This document shows positions 1 to 7,858 of a stretch of DNA of 20,833 nt, in pieces (position 1 is the stretch's first letter; every line of letters begins with the position of its first letter). The DNA is from an uncultured Bacteroidales bacterium (GTDB lineage: Bacteria > Bacteroidota > Bacteroidia > Bacteroidales > Paludibacteraceae), in assembly GCA_937892015.1 (NCBI GenBank), contig CALAUY010000103.1, positions 1-20,833 of the forward strand. The letters are read 5' to 3'. A model generated the notes under the pieces. It was given only the letters and a program-made list of their open reading frames with translations, had not been told where the DNA came from and ran no database searches. A program made the position numbers and the translations under genes.

Positions 1-1424
1 TCATAGACTATCTTCTTCAGAGCTTCCGCTTCAACATCCTCGCCAAAGAAGGCATGCAGGTCACGGTGCTTGAGAAAGAGCACCAAACGGGCGGTTGTCT
101 GCAGACGTTTACTCGTGGAGGACAACTCTTCGATACGGGCATCCATTACGTGGGGGGGCTCGATGAAGGGCAATCGCTCTATCCTCTCTTTCGCTATTTC
201 GGACTCTTGGACCTGCCATGGCAGCGACTCGACGAGGACTGTTTCGACGAGGTGAACATCGGTGACCGACGTTTCACTTTTGCGCAAGGTCACGACCGTT
301 TCGTTGATACCCTTGCCGACGTTTTCCCGCACGAAAAAGAGAACCTCCGGACCTACACGGAACTCCTGCGGCAAGTGGGACTACACATTTGGGACAGTCT
401 CAACCCGCGCGATGTGGACGATTTCTATGGTCAGTCACTCTTCGCACGCAGTGCACACGACTGGTTGACTGCCACTATCCGCGACCCGCTCCTGCGGCAA
501 GTGTTGAGCGGCACATCGCTGAAGATGCAACTCGACCGCGAACGGTTGCCGCTCTACGTCTATGCGCAGATTAACAACAGTTTCATCCAGAGTGCATGGC
601 GACTGGCCGGTGGAGGCGGACAGATTGCCGAACGCCTGACAGAGCGTATCGAGCAGTACGGAGGTCGCGTGAGGAATAGGGCTGAAGTGACGCAACTGAT
701 TGAGACAGACGGGCGTATAACGGAAGTGGAGGTCAATGGCGAGGAGCGTATAGGTTGCGACTACATCATCAGCGATGCACATCCGGCCATCACCCTTGCC
801 CTGGTAAAAGAGAGTCACGTACTGCGCGGTATCTATCGCCGACGTATCAACTCTCTCGCCAACAGCGTGGGGATGTTCACCGTCAATATCCGCCTCCGGC
901 CACAGGCGTTGCCGTACCAGAACAAGAACCTCTATGTGCACGCTGCCGATGCCGACCTCTGGGACGTACGTACCAACCGCGTGGAGAGTGCCTTGGTGCA
1001 TTTCTACCCGTTGCCCGACTATGCGCAAGCTCTCGACATCATCACACCGATGCGGCGCAGCGATGTGCCCGAACATAAGAGTGCCGAGTACGAGGCTTTC
1101 AAGCGCGACAAAGCCGCCGAATGTGTTCGTTTTGTCAGCGGACGTTTGCCCGAACTGCCCAACGCCATCGACGCGCTCTGGACAAGCACGCCGCTCACGT
1201 ACGAGCACTACACGGCCACGCCCGAGGGCAGTGCTTTCGGCATCATGAAAGATTGGCAGTCACCGATGACCACCGTCCTCAGTCCGCGTACACCCATTGA
1301 GAATCTGTTACTTACCGGCCAGAGTCTTAACCTGCACGGCGTACTCGGAACGAGCATGACCGCACTGTTCACCACGGCCGAACTATTAGGAAAAGATAAA
1401 ATTAAAACGATATGTATGCATTAG
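1..1424 (+). CDS. Carotenoid/phytoene desaturase-like FAD-dependent oxidoreductase (5' partial)
   Basis: The frame is open to the window edge and the first internal ATG is at 54, so the true start probably lies upstream. About 473 codons are visible. The protein continues with LEKE..TGGCLQTF and FDTGIHYVGG, which is the region just after the N-terminal Rossmann fold in CrtI/retinol-13,14-reductase-like enzymes. It ends with LLLTGQSLNLHGVLGTSMTALF, typical of the C-terminal FAD-binding segment of the Bacteroidetes branch. The family oxidises or reduces polyene or isoprenoid chains; the substrate here is unknown. Its stop overlaps the FabG-like gene by 13 nt, so the two are translationally coupled. 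I infer a role in an aryl-polyene or resorcinol type lipid cluster lying to the left. Oddity: the 17 codons before ATG 54 do not show the GxGxxG motif expected at that distance, so the extreme 5' end may be divergent, truncated or a sequence-end artefact. Confidence 0.8.
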   Translation, partial: IDYLLQSFRFNILAKEGMQVTVLEKEHQTGGCLQTFTRGGQLFDTGIHYVGGLDEGQSLYPLFRYFGLLDLPWQRLDEDCFDEVNIGDRRFTFAQGHDRFVDTLADVFPHEKENLRTYTELLRQVGLHIWDSLNPRDVDDFYGQSLFARSAHDWLTATIRDPLLRQVLSGTSLKMQLDRERLPLYVYAQINNSFIQSAWRLAGGGGQIAERLTERIEQYGGRVRNRAEVTQLIETDGRITEVEVNGEERIGCDYIISDAHPAITLALVKESHVLRGIYRRRINSLANSVGMFTVNIRLRPQALPYQNKNLYVHAADADLWDVRTNRVESALVHFYPLPDYAQALDIITPMRRSDVPEHKSAEYEAFKRDKAAECVRFVSGRLPELPNAIDALWTSTPLTYEHYTATPEGSAFGIMKDWQSPMTTVLSPRTPIENLLLTGQSLNLHGVLGTSMTALFTTAELLGKDKIKTICMH

Positions 1425-2137
1425 TAACCGGCGGAAGTCGAGGAATAGGAAGAGCCGTTGCCGTCAAGTTGGCGAAGATGGGCTACAAAGTGTTAATCAA
1501 CTACATGTCCAACGACGTGGAGGCGGAGAAAACGTTGGCGATGATTCGCGAGGCGGGTAGCGATGGCGAGTTGCTGAAATTCGATGTCAGTCAAGCCGAT
1601 GTGGCCCAAAAAGCACTCGAGGACTGGATGGCGGCTCATCCGAGCGAGTACATCGAGGTTCTCGTTAATAACGCGGGTATCCGCAAGGATAACCTCCTTG
1701 TGTTCATGGCACCCGATGAGTTCCAACGTGTTCTCACCACCAACCTCTTCTCTTTCTACAACGTCACCCATCCGCTCATCGAACAGATGATACGCCACAA
1801 GTACGGCCGCATCATCAACATGGCCTCACTCTCCGGGCTCAAGGGACTGCCCGGTCAGTGCAACTACAGTGCCGCCAAGGGCGGACTGATTGCCGCCACC
1901 AAAGCGTTGGCACAAGAAGTGGCACGCAAGAACATCACCGTCAATGCCGTTGCTCCCGGGTTCGTCCGCACGGATATGGTAGAGGGACTCGACGAAGATG
2001 AACTCAAGGGACAGATACCTATGAAGCGGTTCGGTGAAGCCGAAGAAGTGGCGAACCTCGTTGGCTTCCTTGCCTCCAAAGAAGCCTCGTACATCACCGG
2101 CGAAGTAATAAACATCAATGGAGGACTCTATTCTTAA
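1412..2137 (+). CDS. 3-oxoacyl-ACP reductase, short-chain dehydrogenase (FabG-like)
   Basis: A 241-residue classical short-chain dehydrogenase, the usual FabG length. The nucleotide-binding motif TGGSRGIG is at residues 6-13 and NNAG at 86-89. The catalytic set reads Asn111, Ser139 (in NMASLSG), Tyr152 and Lys156 (YSAAKGG). The C-terminal APGFVRTDM and YITGEVININGG segments are also standard. Such enzymes reduce beta-ketoacyl-ACP with NADPH in the cytoplasm. The start overlaps the end of the FAD oxidoreductase by 13 nt, and the neighbours do not look like housekeeping fatty-acid genes. It is therefore more likely a dedicated ketoreductase of a polyene or resorcinol pathway than the main cellular fabG. 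That role is inference; the family call is firm. Confidence 0.9.
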   Translation: MYALVTGGSRGIGRAVAVKLAKMGYKVLINYMSNDVEAEKTLAMIREAGSDGELLKFDVSQADVAQKALEDWMAAHPSEYIEVLVNNAGIRKDNLLVFMAPDEFQRVLTTNLFSFYNVTHPLIEQMIRHKYGRIINMASLSGLKGLPGQCNYSAAKGGLIAATKALAQEVARKNITVNAVAPGFVRTDMVEGLDEDELKGQIPMKRFGEAEEVANLVGFLASKEASYITGEVININGGLYS

Positions 2138-2159
2138 ACAAATTGATAAACAAAGAAAT

Positions 2160-2426
2160 ATGAAACTCAAATACGATTTTGCAGTCCGCGAGATATGCGG
2201 AGAGAACGTGGCAGTGGCCGTAGGTGAAGGTAGTCGCGTGTATCACAACATCATCAGTTTGAACGAGACGGCACGCGACATCTTCCGTCTGATTCAAGAA
2301 GGCAAAGACGAGGACGACATCGTGGTAGCGATGCTCAAAGAGTACGATGTCACCGAAGAAAAACTGCGCCCTGAAGTGCAGGCACTCATCGGCAAACTGC
2401 GCGAAGAAGGATTGTTGATAGATTGA
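2160..2426 (+). CDS. PqqD-like peptide chaperone / RiPP recognition element protein
   Basis: An 88-residue protein resembling the PqqD family: FAVREICGENVAVAVGEG, then HNIISLNETARDIFRLI, then a charged helical C-terminus ending LREEGLLID. PqqD-like proteins are winged-helix domains that bind leader peptides and present them to maturation enzymes in RiPP pathways. I chose the ATG at 2160 because MKLKYDFAVRE matches where family members begin. An in-frame ATG at 2118 would add 14 residues and overlap fabG by 20 nt. The gene sits 22 nt after fabG and 1 nt before the HprK-like kinase gene. No radical SAM or other obvious RiPP enzyme is next to it, so its client is unknown. Confidence 0.75.
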   Translation: MKLKYDFAVREICGENVAVAVGEGSRVYHNIISLNETARDIFRLIQEGKDEDDIVVAMLKEYDVTEEKLRPEVQALIGKLREEGLLID

Positions 2427-2427
2427 T

Positions 2428-3183
2428 ATGTTCGAGGGCAAATACATATTGGCGGAGATGTGCATCGGCATCCGAAGTCTGTACGATGAGGTGCAGCGGA
2501 TGTGCGATGATTACCGCGCACCCGACGATTGCGTGCCGGATTTTGTGGTGGAGACCACGCCCGACGACATTGCCGCAGAGCGCGAGCAGTCGGAGTTGAC
2601 GCGCGTCGAAGAGGGATTGCCGCCGTATGCATTCGACGAGCCCTACTTGGAGACACTTGCCGTTTATCGCAAGATTGCAGCTGCCGGTGTCCCTCGCGGT
2701 AGGTTGTTGATGCACGGGTCGGTAATAGCCGTCGATGGTCGTGCGTACATGTTCACAGCCCGCAGCGGCACGGGTAAGTCAACGCACGTGCGCTTATGGC
2801 GGCAGTTGTTCGGCAATCGCGCGGTGATGGTCAACGACGATAAGCCGTTGCTCCGCGTCACCGACGAGGGTGTCCGCATCTACGGAACGCCTTGGGACGG
2901 CAAGCACCGACTCAGCACGAACATGTCGGCACCCTTGCAGGCGATATGCATCCTCACTCGAGCGAAAGAGAACACTATCCGCGAGATCAAACCGTCTGAA
3001 GCCGTTACGATGCTCATTCAGCAAACGTATCGTCCGGAAGAGACCTCTCTGTTGCTCGACTCGTTCGCCCTGCTCGACACGCTCGGCAAGCACGTCCGTT
3101 TCTACCTGCTCGGGTGTAACATGAACCCCGATGCAGCCGTCGTTTCCTCCAACGCCATGATTCCTGATGCCCAGCACGTTTGA
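2428..3183 (+). CDS. HPr-kinase/PEPCK-like P-loop protein of RiPP-type clusters
   Basis: A 251-residue protein with a P-loop RSGTGKST at residues 112-119 followed by THVRLW, and a second nucleotide/metal motif VNDDKPLLR around residues 135-143. It resembles the HprK-like branch with the pattern LMHGS.I..DG..Y.F.A.SGTGKSTH, often misannotated as aldolase or PEP carboxykinase. HprK homologues phosphorylate HPr or, in some lasso-peptide clusters, the peptide itself. The reaction here is not known. It lies 1 nt after the PqqD-like gene and overlaps the S26 peptidase gene by 17 nt, so it is part of a coupled set. The N-terminal 70 residues have no recognisable motif. A peptide- or protein-kinase role is inference from family and neighbours. 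Confidence 0.7.
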   Translation: MFEGKYILAEMCIGIRSLYDEVQRMCDDYRAPDDCVPDFVVETTPDDIAAEREQSELTRVEEGLPPYAFDEPYLETLAVYRKIAAAGVPRGRLLMHGSVIAVDGRAYMFTARSGTGKSTHVRLWRQLFGNRAVMVNDDKPLLRVTDEGVRIYGTPWDGKHRLSTNMSAPLQAICILTRAKENTIREIKPSEAVTMLIQQTYRPEETSLLLDSFALLDTLGKHVRFYLLGCNMNPDAAVVSSNAMIPDAQHV

Positions 3184-3631
3184 AGACATATTAGAGAAAG
3201 ACGGACGCCTCGTTTACACCAACGTGGGCACATCGATGATGCCGCTTCTTCGCGAACGTCACGACCTCATGATTATCGAGAAAAAAGGTCCGAAGCGGTT
3301 GCATTGGTTGGACGTGCCGCTTTTCAAGCGCGACAATGGTCAGTACGTGTTGCACCGCGTCATGTGGGTTCGTAAGAACGACTACATCCTCTGCGGTGAC
3401 AACCAATGGTACTTGGAGCGCGGCATCACCGACAGACATATACTCGGCGTGCTCGTGCAGGTCGATCGCGATGGTAAGACGCTCGACATGCGAAGCACGA
3501 AGATGCGGTTGTATGGACTCATCCAATGGCTCCTCTATCCGCTGCGCGCTTGTTGGCTGATTGGACGGAGTGTACCCGGAGCTGTACGCCGCCGCATCAA
3601 ACGATACAAAGCACGCCGTGCAACCAAATAA
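3167..3631 (+). CDS. S26-family signal-peptidase-like protein (SipW/Sec11-type Ser/His)
   Basis: A 154-residue protein with the layout of a signal peptidase core. The nucleophile box is GTSMMP with Ser23. A conserved box YVLHRV has His63 where LepB-type enzymes carry lysine. A GDN box follows (Asp78), then DRHILGVL. Ser plus His is the arrangement of the SipW/archaeal/ER (Sec11) branch rather than the bacterial Ser/Lys LepB branch. There is no N-terminal membrane anchor. A hydrophobic, probably membrane-associated stretch lies at about residues 112-137, followed by an Arg/Lys-rich tail. The start overlaps the kinase gene by 17 nt and the stop lies within a short direct repeat before the ABC exporter gene. 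The likely role is to cut a leader or signal from an exported peptide; the substrate is not identified. Confidence 0.7.
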   Translation: MPSTFEDILEKDGRLVYTNVGTSMMPLLRERHDLMIIEKKGPKRLHWLDVPLFKRDNGQYVLHRVMWVRKNDYILCGDNQWYLERGITDRHILGVLVQVDRDGKTLDMRSTKMRLYGLIQWLLYPLRACWLIGRSVPGAVRRRIKRYKARRATK

Positions 3632-3674
3632 ATCACTACACTGCACAACCAAATAAATCGCAACACCGTGCAAC
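3621..3674 (+). repeat. Short degenerate direct repeat in the S26 peptidase-ABC intergenic gap
   Basis: The 14-mer CAACCAAATAAATC occurs at 3621-3634 and again at 3646-3659 (25-bp period). A third partial copy (GTGCAAC at 3668-3674, also present at 3618-3624) contains the GTG start of the ABC transporter gene. The stop codon TAA of the peptidase gene lies in the first copy. It looks like a local tandem duplication spanning a stop-start junction. Confidence 0.7.
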
Positions 3675-5332
3675 AAAGAGACTATAAAACCAATATCCGC
3701 TGGACTTGGCAGCAATTGGCCGGGATGCGTTGGCGTATTCTCGTCAATTGCCTGATTGGTATGTTGCGCATCTGTATCTCCCTCGCTTTTGTGTGGGTGA
3801 GCAAGGTGATTGTGGATGTGGCAACGCAGCAACACGGTGAACATATATGGTTGTGGATTGGTGTCATGTGCGGCATCATCTTGTTGATGGTTATTACTTC
3901 GGCGTGGAACGTGCGCGTGCGAGAGAAGAATCGCATCGTCATCACGAACAAACTGCGCGAGCGACTGTTCAGCCGAGTCATGCGCTCACAGTGGCATGGA
4001 CGAGAAGCTCTCCATTCGGGTGATACCGTCAACCGACTGGAAGAAGATATCCGCACGCTGAGCGCCACTGTCTGCGAGCAGATTCCGGCGTTCATCATCG
4101 CTTGTTTCCAACTGATAGCTGCCTCGCTCGTGCTGTTCACTATGCAGAAAAACCTACTGTGGGTGCTACTCTTCATCATGCCTCTTGCACTGATAGTCAG
4201 CAAGATATATTTCCGAATACTCCGCCGCCTCACGGCAGAGATTCGCGAGCAAGACGCGAAGATACAGAGTCATATTCAGGAAAGTCTGCTCAAGCGTATC
4301 CTCATTCTTTCGATGGGACGCGAAGACGACAGCGTCAGTCGTCTCGACGACATGCAAGACTCACTTACCGCGAGTACGATGCGGCGTGTGACGTACAGCA
4401 ACCGTTCCCGCGTCTTTATCCAGATTGGATTTATGGCGGGCTATGTTGTCACGTTCTGCTGGAGCGCATTCGGCCTCGTCTCAGGTGCTGTCACGTATGG
4501 CATGATGACTGCCTGTCTGCAACTCGTCAACCAAGTGCAGAACCCCATTCTCGACATGAGTCATTATATCCCCGCTTTCGTACAGTCCCTCACATCAGTA
4601 GATCGGCTCCGCGAACTGGCGGACATGCAGGAAGAAAAGAAGGGCGAGGTGCAGGAAGTAGCCGGCCCGTTGGGACTGCGCATCTCTGACCTCTCGTACA
4701 CCTATCCGGGCAATGAAGGGCCGACTATCAGTCACCTCTCTTGCGATTTTCGTCCGGGCGTGAGCACTGCCATCGTTGGCGAAACCGGTTCGGGCAAATC
4801 GACACTCATCCGCTTGATGATGAGTCTGTTACAGCCCGACAGCGGACATGTCACCCTATACAACGACAAAGAAGAATACGAGATGTGTCCGGCTCTGCGT
4901 TGCAATTTCCGTTTCGTACCACAAGGCAACAGTTTGATGAGCGGCACGGTGCGAGATAACCTCTTGCTCGGCAATGCAGATGCCACCGAAGAAGAGATGC
5001 GCGATGCACTACGTCTCGCAGCTGCTGATTTCGTCTTCGAACGTCCGGAAGGTTTGGACACGCCTTGCAGCGAACAGGGTAGCGGACTCAGTGAAGGACA
5101 AGCCCAGCGCATAGCCATTGCGCGAGCTCTGCTGCAGAAAGGAGCCATCATCCTCATGGATGAAGCCTGTTCATCGGTGGATATACGCACCGAACAACGT
5201 ATCCTCGAAAACCTCAGCAAGGGGATTCAAGACAAAACCATCATCTGGGTGACGCATCACGCTGTGGTTCAACAATATATGTCTCACAGCCTCACTATGC
5301 AGCCACAATCCAACAAAGCAATCAACAGTTAG
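3668..5332 (+). CDS. ABC exporter, fused membrane and ATPase domains
   Basis: A 554-residue half-transporter. The first ~320 residues are a six-helix-type exporter membrane domain (segments near residues 25-50, 62-82, 140-185, 250-285). The ATPase domain has Walker A GETGSGKST at 371-379, Q-loop FVPQGNS, signature LSEGQ at 474-478, Walker B ending Asp498-Glu499 and the H-loop His530. There is no N-terminal C39 peptidase domain, so any leader cleavage would need a separate enzyme such as the S26-like protein upstream. The start is the GTG at 3668; the first internal ATG (codon 20) would cut into the N-terminal region. It most likely exports the product of the upstream maturation genes. Lipid or drug export cannot be excluded from sequence alone. 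rsfS follows 14 nt later. Confidence 0.85.
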   Translation: MQQRDYKTNIRWTWQQLAGMRWRILVNCLIGMLRICISLAFVWVSKVIVDVATQQHGEHIWLWIGVMCGIILLMVITSAWNVRVREKNRIVITNKLRERLFSRVMRSQWHGREALHSGDTVNRLEEDIRTLSATVCEQIPAFIIACFQLIAASLVLFTMQKNLLWVLLFIMPLALIVSKIYFRILRRLTAEIREQDAKIQSHIQESLLKRILILSMGREDDSVSRLDDMQDSLTASTMRRVTYSNRSRVFIQIGFMAGYVVTFCWSAFGLVSGAVTYGMMTACLQLVNQVQNPILDMSHYIPAFVQSLTSVDRLRELADMQEEKKGEVQEVAGPLGLRISDLSYTYPGNEGPTISHLSCDFRPGVSTAIVGETGSGKSTLIRLMMSLLQPDSGHVTLYNDKEEYEMCPALRCNFRFVPQGNSLMSGTVRDNLLLGNADATEEEMRDALRLAAADFVFERPEGLDTPCSEQGSGLSEGQAQRIAIARALLQKGAIILMDEACSSVDIRTEQRILENLSKGIQDKTIIWVTHHAVVQQYMSHSLTMQPQSNKAINS

Positions 5333-5346
5333 CAGATAACAACAAA

Positions 5347-5709
5347 ATGAAAGAACCAACCAACAAACAGATTGTCAATAAGATCGTAGAGGGCATTCAG
5401 AACAAGAAAGGTCATCGTATTGTTATTGTGGACCTTAAGAAACTTGTGGATGCGCCTTGCCAGTATTTCGTCATCGCAGAGGGACATTCGTCCACACAAG
5501 TAGCCGCCATCACCGACGAGGTCGAAGATTTCGTACGCAAAGAGCTGGGCATCAAGCCTTTCGCCATCGACGGAGTAGATAATGCCGAATGGGTGGCCAT
5601 GGATTACGGGCAGATTTTTGTGCACATCTTCCAGCGCGAACCTCGCGCTTTCTACGACATCGAGAACCTCTGGGAGGACGGCAAACTGACAGAGATTCCC
5701 GACGTATAA
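5347..5709 (+). CDS. rsfS: Ribosome silencing factor RsfS
   Basis: A 120-residue protein of the RsfS/Iojap family, normal length. Typical features are the N-terminal helix, IVIVDLKKL, a Y-F-V-I-A strand (QYFVIAEGHSSTQV), the conserved DGVDNAEWVAMDYGQIFVHIF core, and R.FYDIENLW near the C-terminus. RsfS binds ribosomal protein uL14 and blocks subunit joining in starved or stationary cells. Adjacency to ftsH is common in Bacteroidetes. It begins 14 nt after the ABC exporter stop, so it may be read from the same transcript; I see no Bacteroidetes-type promoter in that gap. Confidence 0.95.
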   Translation: MKEPTNKQIVNKIVEGIQNKKGHRIVIVDLKKLVDAPCQYFVIAEGHSSTQVAAITDEVEDFVRKELGIKPFAIDGVDNAEWVAMDYGQIFVHIFQREPRAFYDIENLWEDGKLTEIPDV

Positions 5710-5764
5710 GAACCCTCGTAAGTCGAGTTAAAGATACAAACATCACTTATTCAGAGATATTTTT

Positions 5765-7858
5765 ATGGAAGAAAAGAAGAACAAAAAAGAACGCCGAGAT
5801 AGTCGCAAGCAAAAACCCAAACGCCCGAACATAATATGGCTCTACGTGAGCATCATCATGCTCTTGCTCGGTCTTTTCATGCTTGAAGGCGGCGATAGTG
5901 GAGAGAGTACGGAACCTTTCTCATTCTCGACCGAAGCGGCATCAACGAAAAAAGATATCAGTTACACCGACCTACAGGCGTACATCGAGAACGATGTGGT
6001 GGAATCGGTGGTTATTTATGACAATGCCGAGGCCAAAGCCAAAGTGCGCAAGGACCAATTGGCGGTTGTGTTCGGTGAGAACGCAAAAGAGATTAAGGGC
6101 GATGGCATCATCGAAGTGCAGACACCCGGGGTGCAAGAGTTTAACACATATCTCGAGACGGTCAACGAAGAGCGCATAGATAAAGGGCTCAAGAAGATAG
6201 ATGTCAGCTTCAAGAAAGAGCGCAATTACTGGTATCTCATCCTTGTGAACGTGTTGCCGTTCGTGCTGCTGATTCTCTTCTTCGTCTGGATGGGTCGTGG
6301 CGCAGGAAACATGGCCGGTGGCATCTTTGGCGTGGGTAAAGCGAAAGCGCAAGTATTCGACAAGAACAAGAAAGATAAGGTCACGTTCAAGGATGTAGCA
6401 GGACTCGAGGGTGCCAAACAAGAGATTCAAGAGATAGTGGCGTTCCTCAAGAACCCGAAGAAATACACCGAACTTGGCGGCAAGATTCCCAAGGGCGCAC
6501 TGCTTGTCGGCCCTCCGGGAACGGGTAAGACACTGCTTGCCAAAGCTGTGGCGGGTGAGGCCGATGTGCCGTTCTTCTCGATGTCCGGCTCCGATTTTGT
6601 GGAGATGTTCGTTGGCGTGGGTGCCAGTCGTGTCCGCGACCTGTTCCGGCAAGCCAAAGAGGCGGCTCCAAGCATCATCTTCATCGATGAAATCGATGCC
6701 GTTGGACGCGCAAGGGGCAAGAACGTCATCTCCGGCGGAAACGACGAGCGCGAATCTACACTCAACCAACTCCTGACAGAGATGGACGGTTTCGGCACGA
6801 ACACGGGTGTCATCATCCTCGCAGCCACCAACCGAGCAGAAATACTCGACCCAGCACTGCTACGCGCCGGTCGTTTCGACCGACAGATTCACGTCGAACT
6901 GCCTGATTTGCAGGAACGTATCGAGATATTCGGCGTGCATCTGCGTCCTCTCAAACTCGACAAGAGCGTCGATGTACAGTTCCTTGCCAAACAGACGCCG
7001 GGTTTCTCCGGAGCCGACATCTCCAACGTCTGTAACGAGGCGGCACTAATCGCAGCGCGACATGATAAGAAGAAAGTAGATAAACAGGACTTCATGGATG
7101 CAGTGGACCGCATTGTCGGTGGTTTGGAGCGCAAGAACAAGATTATGACCGCGGCAGAGAAACGCGCTATTGCGATGCACGAAGCAGGACATGCTACTGT
7201 CAGCTGGATGCTTGAGGGTGCCAACCCGCTGGTGAAGGTGACAATAGTGCCGCGAGGAATGGCTCTCGGGGCCGCTTGGTACTTGCCCGAAGAGCGCCAA
7301 CTGGTCAAGAAAGAGTTCATGCTCGACGAGATTTGCGCAACACTCGGTGGACGCGCTGCGGAAGAGCTTTTCTTGGACCAAACCAGTACAGGCGCGCTCA
7401 ACGACCTTGAAAAAGTCAACAAACAAGCTTATGCCATGGTGGCTTATTATGGCATGAGCGAGCGACTGAAGAACGTCTGCTATTATGACTCTACCGGACA
7501 GCAACAATACTCTATCAACAACCCGTATTCTGAGCACACGGCGCAAGTCATCGACGAGGAGGTGCAACGCATGATTCAAGAGCAGATGGCGCGAGCAAAG
7601 AACATCCTCAAGGAGCATGAAGCCGAACATCATGCAATGGCGGAACTGCTTATCGAAAAAGAGGTGATCACAAGCGATGATGTGGAGCACATTCTCGGAC
7701 CGCGGCGGTGGAAAAGCCGCGGCGATGAGATAATTGCGGACAACCAATCAGCAGAACCATCAGAGACGGAGAAATCGGCAGAACCATCAGAGACGGAGAA
7801 ATCAGCCGAACTGCCCGAATCTACGGAAACAACAGAACCCAAAGAGTCTGAACAATGA
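5765..7858 (+). CDS. ftsH: ATP-dependent zinc metalloprotease FtsH
   Basis: A 697-residue membrane AAA+ protease. After a basic N-terminus, TM1 lies at about residues 23-40, a periplasmic domain follows, and TM2 is at about 155-175. The AAA module has Walker A GPPGTGKT at 249-256 and Walker B IIFIDEID at 304-311, with the second region of homology ATNRAEILDPALLRAGRFDR. The zinc protease motif HEAGH is at 472-476, and a downstream acidic ligand region reads GALNDLEKV. FtsH degrades misassembled membrane proteins and some cytosolic regulators. The last ~40 residues are a low-complexity Ser/Glu/Pro/Thr tail with a 9-residue repeat. The stop overlaps the start of the NamZ-like gene by 4 nt (ATGA). 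Confidence 0.97.
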   Translation: MEEKKNKKERRDSRKQKPKRPNIIWLYVSIIMLLLGLFMLEGGDSGESTEPFSFSTEAASTKKDISYTDLQAYIENDVVESVVIYDNAEAKAKVRKDQLAVVFGENAKEIKGDGIIEVQTPGVQEFNTYLETVNEERIDKGLKKIDVSFKKERNYWYLILVNVLPFVLLILFFVWMGRGAGNMAGGIFGVGKAKAQVFDKNKKDKVTFKDVAGLEGAKQEIQEIVAFLKNPKKYTELGGKIPKGALLVGPPGTGKTLLAKAVAGEADVPFFSMSGSDFVEMFVGVGASRVRDLFRQAKEAAPSIIFIDEIDAVGRARGKNVISGGNDERESTLNQLLTEMDGFGTNTGVIILAATNRAEILDPALLRAGRFDRQIHVELPDLQERIEIFGVHLRPLKLDKSVDVQFLAKQTPGFSGADISNVCNEAALIAARHDKKKVDKQDFMDAVDRIVGGLERKNKIMTAAEKRAIAMHEAGHATVSWMLEGANPLVKVTIVPRGMALGAAWYLPEERQLVKKEFMLDEICATLGGRAAEELFLDQTSTGALNDLEKVNKQAYAMVAYYGMSERLKNVCYYDSTGQQQYSINNPYSEHTAQVIDEEVQRMIQEQMARAKNILKEHEAEHHAMAELLIEKEVITSDDVEHILGPRRWKSRGDEIIADNQSAEPSETEKSAEPSETEKSAELPESTETTEPKESEQ
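7751..7804 (+). repeat. 27-bp tandem duplication in the ftsH tail
   Basis: Two adjacent 27-bp units (7751-7777 and 7778-7804) differ only at the last base. They encode the 9-residue repeat AEPSETEKS twice, and a decayed third copy (AELPES...) follows. The array is in frame and lies outside the catalytic domains. Confidence 0.85.

Noticed and set aside
435..1208. 257-residue open frame on the minus strand opposite the FAD oxidoreductase gene
   Set aside because: It lies wholly inside a gene with clear family motifs and its translation resembles no protein family; it is a shadow frame of GC-rich codons.
3191..3844. 217-residue open frame on the minus strand across the S26 peptidase and ABC genes
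   Set aside because: It is antisense to two supported genes and crosses the intergenic repeat; no protein-like features.
5972..6769. 265-residue open frame on the minus strand opposite ftsH
   Set aside because: It is antisense to the highly conserved ftsH AAA region and has no recognisable motif or promoter.
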